A stretch of DNA of 64,000 bases from the NCBI RefSeq assembly GCF_037975245.1, contig NC_092565.1, forward strand, positions 7,990,999-8,054,998, read 5' to 3'. Shown in pieces: positions 26,664-39,484 of the stretch (position 1 is its first letter; every line of letters begins with the position of its first letter). The position numbers and the translations under genes are program-made. This DNA comes from Apostichopus japonicus (lineage: Eukaryota > Echinodermata > Holothuroidea > Aspidochirotida > Stichopodidae). Under the pieces are notes generated by a model, which was given only the letters and a program-made list of their open reading frames with translations, was not told the origin of the DNA and ran no database searches.

Positions 26664-27856
26664 TGTTACAAGGTCCTTGGAACAGGTGCAGGTCTGACAC
26701 ATAAAATCGATTAAAGAAGCGATACGAGTTTTAAACACAAAAATTTACTTTATTAAACGAAACCATCAGTTACTTTAGGCCTCCTACAATAATAGCCTAC
26801 TTAGAATACAAATGAATAATAATACGAATAATACAGGTTAGGCTCGACACGGCTTTCTCTCCAGTTCCAGGATAAAGTCTCAAAGCTATCTATGCCTCTC
26901 AAGCAGTCGAAAGGAACATCGCATGTCGCCTCTCAGCCAATGTCTGACCTAATTCTCAGGTTACAAGCTACCACCCTATGAATTAAAAAGAAAGAATTTG
27001 TCTAATATCTAATTCCTTTGAACCATATTCCAGTATTAACATTTTCATATAGTAATACGCATTACAGCACATTCTTTTTGGAGATGATTGAAACATAAAT
27101 ACATATCGCAAAATTTCTGTTGCCGAATGACTTCCCAAAATTAAATCACCTGTTTAACGACAGATTTTAAACTCGTTAATTTCTAATAACTTGAATTTAC
27201 ACATGTCAAGAATTTAAATAACATTATACACATTTTATGTGAAAGAAGCCAATTACTTGTAAATTTGTCCCGTACTTTTCGTACACAAATTTATTTTCTC
27301 ATAAAGCAATTAACGCAAATTTTAATTTCCCTTGAATTAATAAACCCGAAATATTTAATCCCCGGCAAATTGATATCCACGAATTCTAATTCCCCGTGAC
27401 TTAGTATAATAATCTTTTAAACAAACTTACAGGTCACGGCTCCAATCCAAAACCTGCTTCACGCAATACGTTGTCTTTTACAATACGTTGACGTTCACAA
27501 TACGTTGACTTTCACAATAAGTTGACTTTCACAATACGTTGACTTTCACAATACGTTGACTTTCACAATACGTTGACTTCACTTTCAAAAATTACAACAT
27601 TTTCACTGTGCTGGTCTCCGACCAAATCGTCTCCCAATCTCTACAGCGGGACGTCAGTGAGCGAAGTGAGTATCTCTATGCCTAATTTTCCACAGAGGCA
27701 ACATTCCAAAAACCGCCCAAAGAATTTAAAGGTATGACTACTAGTATTAAGTCTATTGTTACACACACATTTATGCAAATGAGATACTGCGGTTACATAA
27801 TTAGAGATTCCTTAAGTAGTACAACTAAGAGTGCTATTTTGATCGACCCCCTGACA
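26664..27856 (-). mobile_element. Solo LTR of an LTR retrotransposon (fossil)
   Basis: A 1193-base block starts TGTTACAAGG and ends CCCCCTGACA, giving TG...CA termini. It interrupts one copy of the 598-bp unit and is flanked by the 5-base direct repeat GCGAC (26659-26663 and 27857-27861), which is present once in uninterrupted units. No coding part lies inside, so it looks like an LTR left by recombination. Minus orientation is suggested by an AATAAA near the would-be 3' end (about 26750). Family is not determined. It is younger than the first spread of the array, since other copies lack it. Confidence 0.75.
27466..27584. repeat. 17-bp minisatellite inside the solo LTR
   Basis: Six to seven tandem copies of about TTCACAATACGTTGACT with few differences. 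Internal tandem repeats in LTRs often lie in the U3 region; any enhancer role is speculation. Confidence 0.8.
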
Positions 27857-30118
27857 GCGACAAAAAAGTTTTCTCATCTCAAAAAAATTAGGACCGAAAA
27901 ACTTATACGACGAACAAGGGTTTAAAACCGTTTGTTGTCCCGAAAAGTTTTTTGGTTTTCTATTGTTCCTCTGAACTATAAAAAACATAGAAATCATATA
28001 AACAAAAAGCCTTTTCCGGTAAGATAATTACACGAAATTGGTGTATTACAAAGACAAGAGTGTCTTCTACTCCACGTCTCATTTTAATGTCGATGGGTGT
28101 TTCAGAGAGAACATGAGAGGGGGCTGAAAAGAGGGGGTTTTCCAAATTTTGCACTTATAAAGAACACGTATTTCTATCGGGTCCTTTGGGACCACGTATC
28201 TCACTAACGGAAGTAGATATGGACCTGAAAGTTGCATATTTGGGCTCCTGAGCATCGGTTTCCCCCGGTCACGTCATTTGGGCGAAATTGATTTTCGGTC
28301 GATTTTGGGTAAATTTTGGCAAAAACAGGTTTGGCAAAAAAAAGGTCAAAATCAGGTTTTTTGCCTCCTACGCCTCCACACAACACCCAATTCCAAAATA
28401 AACTTCAGATTCGTAATCAGCATGTCGCGAACTACCAGAAAATATATACATTTATCGCTTTTGCGACAACAATTTTTTTCACCTCGATCAAGAAAAATGA
28501 AGAGCGAAAAACTTTTACGACGAACAAAGGGCTTAAACCTTTTGTTGTCCAGAAAAGTTTTTCGCTTTTCTATTGTTCCTCTTAAGTTGCAAACTGAGCG
28601 AAAAAAGCCTTTCCCGGTCAGATAATTACACGAAATTGGTGGATAACAAAGACAAGGGTGTCTTCTACCCCACGACTCATTTTAATGTCGATGGGTGTTT
28701 CAGAGAGAACATGAGAGGGGGCTGAAAAGAGGGGGTTTTCCAAATTTTGCACTTATAAAGAACACGTATTTCTATCGGGTCCTTTGGAACCACGTATCTC
28801 CCTAACGGAAGTAGATATGGACCTGGGAGTTGCAGATTTGGGCTCCTGAGCATCGTTTATCCCCGGTCACGTCATTTTGGGCGAAATCGATTTTCGGTCG
28901 ATTTTGGGTAAATTTTGGCAAAAACAGGTTTGGCAAAAAAAAGGTCAAAATCAGGTTTTTTGCCTCCTACGCCTCCACACAACACCCAATTCCAAAATAA
29001 ACTTCAGATTCGTAATCAGCATGTCGCGAACTACCAGAAAATATACACATTTATCGCTTTTGCGACAACAATTTTTTTCACCTCGATCAAGAAAAATGAA
29101 GAGCGAAAAACTTTTACGACGAACAAAGGGCTTAAACCTTTTGTTGTCCAGAAAAGTTTTTCGCTTTTCTATTGTTCCTCTTAAGTTGCAAACTGAGCGA
29201 AAAAGGCCTTTCCCGGTCAGATAATTACACGAAATTGGTGTATAACAAAGACAAGGGTGTCTTCTACCCCACGACTCATTTTAATGTCGATGGGTGTTTC
29301 AGAGAGAACATGAGAGGGGGCTGAAAAGAGGGGGTTTTCCAAATTTTGCACTTATAAAGAACACGTATTTCTATCGGGTCCTTTGGAACCACGTATCTCC
29401 CTAACGGAAGTAGATATGGACCTGGGAGTTGCAGATTGGGCTCCTGAGCATCGTTTATCCCCGGTCACGTCATTTAAGGCGAAATCGATTTTCGGTCGAT
29501 TTTGGGTAAATTTTGGCAAAAACAGGTTTGGCAAAAAAAAAGTCAAAATCAGGTTTTTTGCCTCCTACGCCCCCACACAACACCCAATTCCAAAATAAAC
29601 TTCAGATTCGTAATCAGCGTGTCGCGAACTACCAGAAAAGATACACATTTATCGCTTTTGCGACAACAATTTTTTTCACCTCGATCAAGAAAAATGAAGA
29701 GCGAAAAACTTTTACGACGAACAAAGGGCTTAAACCTTTTGTTGTCCCGAAAAGTTTTTCGCTTTTCTATTGTTCCTCTTAAGTTGCAAACTGAGCGAAA
29801 AAGGCCTTTCCCGGTCAGATAATTACACGAAATTGGTGTATAACAAAGACAAGGGTGTCTTCTACCCCACGAGTAATTTTAATGTCGATGGGTGTTTCAG
29901 AGAGGACAAGAGAGGGGGCTGAAAAGAGGGGGTTTTCCAAATTTTGCACTTAAAAAGAACACGTATTTCTATCGGGTCCTTTGGAACCACGTATCTCCCG
30001 AACGGAAGCAGATATGGACCTGGGAGTTGCAGATTTGGGCTCCTGAGCATCGATTACTCCCTGTTACGTCATTTGGGCGAAATTGATTTTGGGTCAGTTT
30101 TGGCAAGAACTGCAAGAC

Positions 30119-31904
30119 CCCTTTGAAATGTTTCGATTTCCTCTGGGCTTCTTCGACATTGCTTTTACGATATCGACAATGTTGTATACAACACTCAGGC
30201 CCATACATAGAATTTTGAGTGCAAGGAGGGGGGAGGGGGATAGTAACTTATCGATTTGTGTCCTAGGGAAGGGTCTTGTTAAGTCCGTGACCTATATGCG
30301 ATAATCTCCAAATTACTTTTGTTTGCTCATAACAACCCCGCGGTGGCTGGAAGATACTTACCTGACTTTGAAAATGCCATCACTGCCCCAACCCTTTCTG
30401 TACGGGCCTGACACTTGTTTCTTGACTTTCATTACCACTTTATTGTTTACTTTATTACACATTCTTATTTGTCTCACTCGACAGTCTAGTCAAGGTTTTC
30501 TCTCTCAAAAAGGTGGAGGGCCATGCCCCCACCCTTGCCCCCATGCCTGCAGCATATTCATTTTGTTTAGACAAATGGCATTTGAACTGAGGCAATTCCA
30601 GTGATAGAGGTTCGTTGTTCTAATTAACAACCTTCAAGCAGGGAGGTGTTACTTGATTAGAATGAGATACTACTGTCACTGTTCTTCAAACAATATGTAC
30701 TTGACACTCTCATAATCCACATGAGAAACATTCTCTTTGGAGTTTGGTAAATACCTGGAAAAAAAGTTTCTCTATAGAATTCCCCTATTGAACTGCTTTC
30801 CACACCCGGATAATCTTCAAACAGTAGGAATACCTATATAATGCTTTAATGTGAAACTTGATACCACCAAAAATTTAATCTTTATTGTAAATTACAAATA
30901 AAATGGGTGATTCTCATGTATCCAACGAGTACGTCGTTAAGACTTATAAAGAACTCCATTAACCGAATAAAAAAATACAACAGGAAACAGACTATGGTCG
31001 GTGATATGTTTTAATATGAGAACTTATCTTGAACACAATTTCGAGAACCAAGTAACACGGATTCTCATTTGTTATTCAATGAAGTAATGAGGTGATAAAG
31101 AATTTCGAGCTTCACATCGCGTCAACATGCCAAATTTATAGATTCCACCGAACGACTGGCAGTGTTAAGTCAACGGCCTATCTTTGCTTAAACGTGTAGC
31201 AGCAGACAACATTTTTCTCTCGTGATATACTAAAGTGCAAGACAGGGTTATTGTCGACAACAAATTAACTGCAAGGAAAATCGTCTAGACATGTCTTCTG
31301 AAGTCTTCTGTTAACTTCATACATACTCCCTCACTTGGTGGTCAGAGATGAGAATGTCAGTACAACCAAATCTGTGCAAAATAAAAGTTGAAAGCAATAT
31401 TATGAGTAGTGAATGTCACACTGTAAGTCATATATAAAATAAATTATCATCTTGAAAGGTTTATGTTTGAGCTCCACTACAAAAATAATTAACATTCACC
31501 ATGTTGGTTGAGTGTGGACTGTTAGTGTACAACTAGACTATATGCTGAGGCATTGATGATCTTTTATTGTGACATCAAAACAAAATATGCTCGAGGGGGG
31601 GAGGGGGTGGTTGCCCCCTTCGTCCCCCCATTGGCTACGTGCCTGACGATCGATCGACTTACTGCTAAATATACGGTAGCCAAAATGTGACAAATTTGCT
31701 AATAATACGGATACTGCCAGAGTCCATTACTAATTAAATTTTCAGTGCTACTCTAACGTACCTGCTAGGGCGGACATTGTACTCAGGGGGACACAATTTA
31801 CAAAAAAAATACGACCGTCAAATAATGTCCCCCCTTCGTTTCACCATAGCATATTCTCTCCGGGGAGACAGTCTGTACCATCTGGACTTGTACAATAAAA
31901 AGGC

Positions 31905-31906
<2 letters not shown>
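30119..31906. other. Repeat-rich spacer with possible hAT-like ends
   Basis: No gene seen. CAGGCCCATA at about 30196 and the inverse of CAGGCACGTA ending near 31645 resemble hAT termini and are each followed inward by G/C-rich sequence, but they lack a matching 8-base target duplication and may belong to different elements. A second G/C-rich remnant lies at about 30510-30550. Confidence 0.3.
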
Positions 31907-31975
<69 letters not shown>

Positions 31976-32247
31976 GAAAATCGTAATGAGTTGGAAAATC
32001 AAGAACAGTGAAAAAACTTTCAGCCTCCACCGGGATTCGAACCACGGGCCTCCCGCTCTGTACGCGGACACCCTAACCACTAGGCTATGGACGCTGATTG
32101 TATGTCCAGAGGTTCGAAACCGGTAAGGAAGATCGTAGTTCCACTGTAGGCGTTTGTCACCTATATCGAACAATACTAGTTCTGTTTTTGGTGACATATT
32201 TTGCCCTACTCTAGAGATCAAACATGATGCTATCCAACTCGAAAATC

Positions 32248-32290
<43 letters not shown>
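31907..32290 (-). mobile_element. tRNA-derived SINE between microsatellites
   Basis: On the minus strand 32023-32094 reads as a degenerate tRNA: an A-box-like TAGCCTAGTGGTTAGGGTG and a B-box GGTTCGAATCC at normal spacing, with a cloverleaf that does not pair well. It is followed by a short body and a tail of (TA)n then (TG)n (31907-31971 as CA/TA on the plus strand). A second (TA)n tract bounds the other side (32249-32290). Best read as a tRNA-headed SINE, not a working tRNA gene. Confidence 0.65.
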
Positions 32291-32292
<2 letters not shown>

Positions 32293-34454
32293 TTACCAAA
32301 TTTGGGGGTAAAGATCTAATTTCTCAGATTTTATCAGAACAAGGTCATTGCACTCATGAGGATCTGCCTTCAAAACTTTTCATGAATGCTACTTTAAGGA
32401 TAAATTGATGATGACGTCAGCTCCCTATACATATTCTAATGTTACTGTTAAACCATTAGTTTTACACATTCTAATCCAATGCATTCTTTTCTAACTTAAA
32501 TTGATAAACAACACAACACCCTTTGGAGGACATTCAACACCTTTTCCCTCGAAAAATGTGTAATGTATGGTAAATAGTTCATGCGACGCCAATAAATTTA
32601 TTATATTTTCCTTTAATTCTGTGCTGCGTCTGAGCTAATTAAGGAACTACCCTCATTGTCTTTGAGTTAGACCCATCCACTGTAATTGAGCCTATCATGT
32701 TTATCAGAGCCTATCATTGAGCCTGTCATGTTTAAAGGGACATTTCTCAAAATCTGAAAGTGCAGAGAAAAACAACAGTTAGGAGTAAAGTAAAAAACTG
32801 TTGTCTCAAAAATAATGCAAATAAACCTTTGTTACCGAGGCTTATAACATATTACAATCTCCTCTTCAAAATCTACAACAGGAACCCCCCAAAACAACTT
32901 TTTTGCGATAAGTGAAGTTTGAGGCCACTATATCCGCCGTTACTTTATGTGGGTATAAACCCTCCACACATATTTCAGGAATTTAAACAATGGTTTTTGA
33001 TTATGCCGGGTATTAAAATTACTGTAAGGTTTAGTCCTCGTTGGCTAAAAAGAAAATATAGCTATATCTTACTATAAGCAAGCCAGACTTGGTTTCAATG
33101 AATCAAGGCATATCGGTATCATGCTCTCGTGTATTTGTTACAGTAAAGATGTGTTTTAGATGATATATACACAGTAAAGAAATACAAACACTGTTGCTAT
33201 GTGCTTAACACCGCATTCATTGCATAAAGTTTACTGTTTGATACGATTTTGAGGAGATCATGTATGATTATGTATCTGATTCGGTTTTTATTTATTTTTA
33301 ATTATTTGTTAGTACGTATTGTTCAGCACTTTTTGTTATGCTGACAATGCCCCCAAATCCCCTGGCCCGGGTAGCTTAATTAGAATTGTAATTTAGCTAA
33401 GCTAAGTAGTTTCTATAACTGAATCCTACTTAAATCCTACATGAATCCTACTTAGGGCCTATATATGGTTCAAGTAAACTATAGTTTCTTCATTTCACTT
33501 AATTAAGTGGTGTACTCGAAGGGGGTCATGACCCCTACCCCTGGGCTTCATCTCCCTTAACTGCGGTACTCAGTTAACGATACAGTGAATATGAACTTCT
33601 CAGTTGCAGAAGCGCTTTGTTTTTCGTAGTTTTTATTTTGATTATTATATATTTTTGGTGGGGGGGGGTGCATTCAAAATTTATCTTTTCGTCCAAAAAT
33701 GGCTTATATAGGACTTTTGTCTATAACAGGTCCTACCATAAAGAAAACATAAAATGTAGTGCAAAAATAGAATATCAAAAATAATAAGCGTGATTGTTGT
33801 TATGGTAATATCTTGTACATATATGAGACGGTAAGTTTACAAAACGATCCCAAAAGCTATACTGTTTCATCTTTAATAAGATGTTTACGCCCAGTTGGCT
33901 GATTCGGAATTAGAAAATGTTGAGATAAAGCTGTTATTCCATCGACCCGGGCATGGGTGCCGATTAATGGAGCACGGGGTTGGGCTGGAAGGACATGCCC
34001 CTTTTTGGGGGGAATAGAGGACACTAATGATTTGTTTTCTCACCTTCACTTTCTGAATCGATACATTAATGTGTGCCTCCGGAGTATCCCTTTAAAAGCA
34101 ATTTCTGTGTTCGTGCTTTCTCAACTATATAGTGGACTGTTATATAAGATAATAGTTCGTTACAATCCAACCTTGTAATGGTATCATATAGAAATGTTTT
34201 TTTTTTATTTTTCTATTGTATTGTTTCTTTGGAAAGTGATATTGAACAGCCTACAACGCAACATGATCCTACATGGTTAGATGATAGTTTACAGACTGTT
34301 ATTCAATATCAACATACCAGCATATGTTTTACTCAAGTTAGTAAAAAACATCCCACAAGGAAAGAAGGGCGTTTGCCTTTCCTTAACGTGAATTCAAAAG
34401 ACATCCAATGTTCAAATTGCTCTGATGCTCGCAGTAACTTAAAAAAAACCCAAG
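32291..34454. other. Spacer upstream of the secreted-protein gene
   Basis: AT-rich, no exon I can support. Poly-G at about 33660-33668. The promoter of the gene starting at 34476 should lie near the right end; no distinct core element is recognised. Confidence 0.35.
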
Positions 34455-34475
34455 ATGATGCCCATCGGTGGAAGT

Positions 34476-37257
34476 ATGAAGGTTCTTCTAATTATGTTTT
34501 TTCTCCTTTCACCTATCGTATCCGCATCTGTGACGAAGGAGGAGGATGTAAGCGTCTTTACATGGGGTGGAGTAAGTGCCTACATCGCAGTGAATCGAAA
34601 CAAAGTTCAGACGAGATTGAACGATATTTACAAATCAAGACCAGGAGGTAATATTTTAAATGCTGCTTTTAATATGATAGAACACTGTTCAGATTCTAAG
34701 ATTTTATAAAACTGATTCTGTTTACACCCCCCCCCCCCTTAAAAGAATAAACTGTTCTGTTGTCTTGATTTAAGAGTTCATAACTACAACATATATAACC
34801 GTTTTTTTATAACTCGATCATTTTAACAAAAAATGATAATAACAACATGAGATGTTGGACAAGGTTACTATAACTGCTAAAGACGAAATCGATTCTTTAA
34901 AGGATAGTCACGATGAAATAATAACCTAATTATCCGTGCTAATTATCCGTGCTAATTATCCGTGTGAAATTTGCATTCCATTCTATGTATCTTTTGGCTT
35001 CTTTGGATTTCTTATCCGTTTAACAAGTCGCGTGATTTGCTCTCATTACAAATACGATGTAAAAGATGTTACAGAAAAGGTTAACGCGTAACTTATATTG
35101 CTGAGAAATTTGTATGGCAAATTATTACAGTAAATTGTCGAGATAGTTAGTACTCATATCAGCAATATTTCCCTACTTGCCTTATGTATGCATTAACGCT
35201 TTCATAGTTTTTTTTTGTGACTATGTATTTAGAAAACCTTCCGGTGAGACCTAATTTACTGTCTAAATACCGTATGCCGCAGAAGGCACAATTTGACGTC
35301 TATTTTTTTCTGTAAGGGGGGGGGGGGGGGTAGGGAGTTGAAGGTGAGATGATCCAGACTCCTGGGTCACAGCACTCTTTATAAATATTTGGATCCGTCC
35401 ATGCTCCCCAAGACCGGAGGCTTGCCTTTGGTACGGACAACAGCCCTGATATACAAACCACTCGCCTCGTTAACATGTTCGCATTTTAATGAGGTGAACT
35501 CTTGCCACTTAACTTACATATACGTTTGGCAACTTCTTTAATCAAAACGATCAGATTTTTTATTTGAATCAGATTTATGAAAACAAATTAAACCCATGTT
35601 ATGTTTTCATGAATACATGAGTAGTCTGAATGGTGAACAAATCTTGAATTTTGACCTACTAAATAACTAGTACTCGTAGACCAATTGCTTCCGGTTCAAG
35701 GCATCGTATTATCACAGTTAGTGTAGGTTAGGTATATCATATAGAAAGTGCATTTCCAAATGCAAAAGGATAAACTTCTTACGTATATATAGATCCTTCA
35801 CAAAGGAGAACATTACCTATCGATATTTTCTAGAAGTGCTGTGGATAACATGGTGTTCAAGGTTACAAAGTACTATAGATATGCAAAATCGTATACTTTC
35901 TGCAATGCATGATGTTTTGTTCTTTTAATTTCAATTTAAAATGAAATTTGGTTACTTAAATCTGATTTTAATCGACCAACCCTGCTTAAACTAGACTAGG
36001 CCTACTTTTAAAAAAAATGTCATGGTTAGGAATACAAAAAAGAAAAGAAAAAAGAACCGCATGTACATGACAAGTAATAAGACAATTAGAGTCAAATAAT
36101 ACGGAGAAAACAAATGTTAACGGTGCCTTAAAATGTTAATGGTGAGGATATAACTATTGAGAAGAATATCGTCAATGTTTTTAATTGTTTAATCACATAT
36201 GTTTAAAAATATCCAAATCTTATAATCGGGTCTGAGTCTTGATTACTTACTAAACAGACATACTTTGACTCATAAGTACCCCGGGTAATGTATGTTTTAA
36301 AATCCCAGTGAAGTAACTGATTAGTTCGTCTCTAACGTACTAGAAAACACTGGACTTTACAAAAGCCACAGGTTTGGACGGGATAGTTCAAAATGAGTGT
36401 TACATGTATATATCTTACCAAGTCTTACTCATGTCATGAACTTAAGCATATACGAAGGTCGGACAGACTGACGGATGGTTTTACGCATGGTTCATTCTTA
36501 ACATCATTGCGTCTCCATTTTAGCCCCACAGCTGTTTGTCCCTGAAGACCCCGTGTTACCAAACCTAACCGAAGACCAGCATATAGTGTACATCGACTTT
36601 GGATTTGTGACTCCTGAAAGCGTCACCGTGGATCCATCGATCGCTTCATTTAGCAGGGAGGTGTCCGTGGCCATTCCATTCCTCTCGACCACGCCGAAAG
36701 GAGCACCGAATTACGCCATGGCAATAGACAAAATGTATGATATCGGGGTGAACGGCGACATATTTATCACCCAGCCTATCTACCAGTACACTCCTGTTGA
36801 GAAGGTTAATATCATGGGAAGCGAAGCTTCAATGGAAGACCAGACAGAAACGATCCGCATCACCTTTAACCAAACCCACCCATGCCGAAAATCTCCGGTT
36901 CGTCTGCGCAATGAATTTAACGACTTTTTACTCAACAACAACATCTTCGGTTCCTCAGATCCAGACCTGGACTTTTGTAACCGTCACCCTAAGATGAGTA
37001 AGAGTCAGTACTGTCAGACCATGGACGATATCAAAGAAAATTTTCAAAACGACATACTCTGCGCCAAGCAAACCTCATCAACAAACCCGGAAGAAAACTT
37101 TCCATGCGAAGTTTCCTTGGCCGTCGACGCCATAACTCCCGGACTTCGAGGATTATTGCTTTTGGGTCCAACTGATACAATACAAGTTGTAGCTGCCGAG
37201 CAGTACATCAAGAAGTTTGTCTTTAGTTTGAGGTATCCTTGCACGGTAAAGAATTAA
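34476..37257 (+). CDS. Unrecognised secreted protein, two exons
   Basis: Exons 34476-34647 and 36524-37257 join in phase (GGA G|CC) to give 301 residues. The first exon encodes a clear signal peptide, MKVLLIMFFLLSPIVSA, with likely cleavage after SA; an in-frame ATG at 34455 would add seven residues, so 34476 is preferred. The mature chain has no membrane segment or GPI-type tail. It has two N-glycosylation sequons (NLT, NQT), and six cysteines all in the C-terminal half, consistent with three disulfides. Exon 2 is 734 bases, uninterrupted, and more GC-rich than its surroundings, which supports real coding. I recognise no domain; blocks such as VYIDFGFVTPESVTVD and YPCTVKN match no family I know. 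It stands alone between repeats. It could be a lineage-specific extracellular or immune-type protein, but no function is claimed. Confidence 0.7.
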
Positions 37258-39198
37258 GAGTACGCCATAAACCCATCCCCGGCTCTGACATTATTGACAT
37301 AGAAAAAAAAAACGTATCGATTTTATTTTATTAATAGTTCATAGTTTATAACACAATCGTTTCCAACCTGGGTCCGCAAACCACTATAAGGTTCGTGAAA
37401 TTTTCGAGGGGTCCGTGAGGCCAAAGGGATCCGCAATGCGTCCGCGGAAGGAGGGTGGGGGCGTTACCATTTATTTGTCGTTTACGACTTTCAGGAACAT
37501 TCTGAAAGGGTCTTTTTGAGCAAAGAAAACAGGCATTTTATTAGCTCGGTCCCACCATGGTGGAGCTAAGGTCGTTGGTGCTAATTAATCCGTATTCCTG
37601 GGCTCGGTGAGCATTCTTTCTATGACTTTAGGGGTCATTGGTTGGGGAAAACGTTTAATTGAGGACCTGTCATACGTGTTTCATGTATTACAAAATCCTT
37701 GACTTATGTTAAAGCTTTGTAAGGAGATAAATACATCTCTCTAGTAGAACATGTTCTTTGTTCTTCTTTGTTTATCGCTTTATTCTTGATACTTTACGTT
37801 TATTCATATCCACAAGCAACTTCTGCATCCTATCTATGCGCAGTGAAATCCAATTTCAAAGCAGTCACGTGGATGGTACTTTAAATGGCGTGAAGAGTAT
37901 AGCGATGCAAGTAAATGTATAGTCCTTTCTGATTTGGAAGGACACGAACACTTTAAGAAGGAGACCAACAATTTAAGAAGGGGCACCAAACAATTTAAGA
38001 AGAGGCACTAAAAATTAAGAAGAAAATGGCCAATAAAAAAACAATTTTAAGGTTTCTTGACCTTTGCGTCATCAATCAAGCCCGGTTTGAACTTGATCGG
38101 ACATCCGATGTATGAAAAGTTCGCGACACACCTTTTTGCCGACTCACACACAATCTTCCTCACATTACTGATGTGGGGTGAAGTCCAATATCTCATCTCC
38201 TTTTATATTATATGTAGGGTAATGAGATGACAAAGAACGTGTAGATTTGCACACACACAGCAGTTTATCTTCTATTGATATGGTAACCCCCCCCCCCCCC
38301 CCCCGAGCAAGGAAGATACACAACTCTTTGACTTCTATACTGATTATTCGTTACCGACGTCTGACGTCTATCAATATTCAGGCTCGTGGTTTGGAGCTGA
38401 TATAATTCATGGAAACGATGAAAACCGCAAAGCGTCAGTTGGCTTCGCATCCTATACACCCTGCTCCGCGCAGTATCGCATTCTGTGATAAACTTTATCA
38501 CTCTTATCATTTCCCCCTTTTAACGTCTAACAACCGCATGAACATTCTCATGTATTCTGTGTAATAAACATGGTCTAACAACTGACCCTCGTAAACTGGC
38601 CGACTGCAAGTCGGTAAAACGCATCACGTTCAGTTTCCCGACACGCACTCTGCCGACTTTCCACAATTTTCCTATCGAGCGTTGAGTCCGGTCGCGGTCA
38701 GTGTGCGGCCGGCTGAAAACTCTTCAAAGGTACATTTGGGAATGCATTGAGAGGTTGCAGTGGAACAAGGCCAACCACAGGTAGCCATAACGTAGCAACA
38801 GAGCCAATTTGCTGACAGTTTTATCTTACTTGCGTGCAATCGCTGTATTTGAGAGCCCACCTCATAATAAGTCTGGCAATCTGTGTTGTTATATACACAT
38901 GTTTAAACAGCAACAGTTTGCGATTGGTGAAACACTTGAAATGACAACGAATAAAAACACATTGAAAATGAAATTCAAAACGTAGGATGACTTTGGCAAG
39001 TGCATTGTTATTACATAGCAAGTTTTTGTCATAAGCTGATACCATAGGTTGAATTTATGATTTCTAATGGATTCTTAATAACTATCCTTGTTAACTGCCC
39101 CCCCCCCCCCACATACACACACACACACAATCTCAAACCAAGTGTGAAAGAAAATTCACATTCAATGCAAAACGAACCATAAAATAATAACATACACA
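37258..39198. other. Spacer with repeat fragments
   Basis: No gene. Around 37360-37450, TTTCCAACCTGGGTCCGCAA and following sequence resemble the end of a non-autonomous hAT element, without a visible partner end. A 20-odd-base tandem (AATTTAAGAAGGGGCACCAA and variants, four copies) lies at about 37952-38022. A poly-C run lies at 38287-38304, and TCTCATTACCCT-like sequence near 38210 has no interpretable structure. Confidence 0.4.
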
Positions 39199-39484
39199 CA
39201 AGGGCGTAGGAACCGGGGGGGCCCCAGCCCCCCAGTGAAAAATATGGTGGGGTGGAAGTATCATTCCACCCCCCCCCGCTTCGCAAGTCAGAAAACCCCT
39301 TTTTCATTTCCAAATGAGAAAAAAATCTCATTTGGAGCACCAAATTGCATCTAAGGCCAAGTGAAAATGCAAAATTATTTACAAAATGGAGTGGGTGTTG
39401 AAGTGTGCTATATTAGACCCCTCCCCAGGCTGGCCATCAGTCTTCAGCCCCCCCCCCACTCAAAAGTACCTTCCTACGCCACTG
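39199..39484. mobile_element. hAT miniature element with perfect 8-bp target duplication
   Basis: 286 bases bounded by CAAGGGCGTAGGAA and its near-inverse TTCCTACGCCACTG. The direct repeat CATACACA is found immediately left (39191-39198) and right (39485-39492), the 8-base target duplication expected of hAT transposition. The interior has G/C blocks and the segment CACCAAATTGCATCT, shared with 9449-10461. Non-coding, so mobilised in trans. Confidence 0.9.

Larger units (their letters stand above)
26165..30118. repeat. Tandem array of a ~598-bp unit
   Basis: The same unit recurs head to tail; the anchor CGATGGGTGTTTCAGAGAG occurs at 26341, 28091, 28689, 29288 and 29886, giving periods of 598, 599 and 598 for the inner copies. 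The first interval is 1750 because it contains a 1193-base LTR plus its 5-base duplication, leaving a unit of about 552. Inner copies are almost identical and outer ones diverged, as expected from unequal exchange. At the left edge, about 26165-26232 is an inverted piece of the unit (GAATTGGGAATTTTGGAAT against ATTCCAAAAT). Each unit contains an open frame of about 115 residues, but its composition follows the repeat and I do not call it a gene. Confidence 0.9.

Noticed and set aside
28278-29822. Repeated ~115-residue and ~89-residue open frames in the tandem array
   Set aside because: They recur only because the 598-bp unit recurs, overlap each other in different frames, and show no domain or start context.
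32023-32094. A tRNA gene on the minus strand
   Set aside because: A and B boxes are present but the acceptor and T stems pair badly, and it is embedded in a SINE body with a simple-repeat tail.
31904-32221. A 105-residue frame on the minus strand
   Set aside because: It is translation of the SINE and of TA/TG microsatellite (poly-IY and poly-CV).
34178-34647. A 157-residue plus-strand frame over the secreted-protein first exon
   Set aside because: It lies in another frame from the signal peptide exon and does not connect in phase to the 36524 exon.
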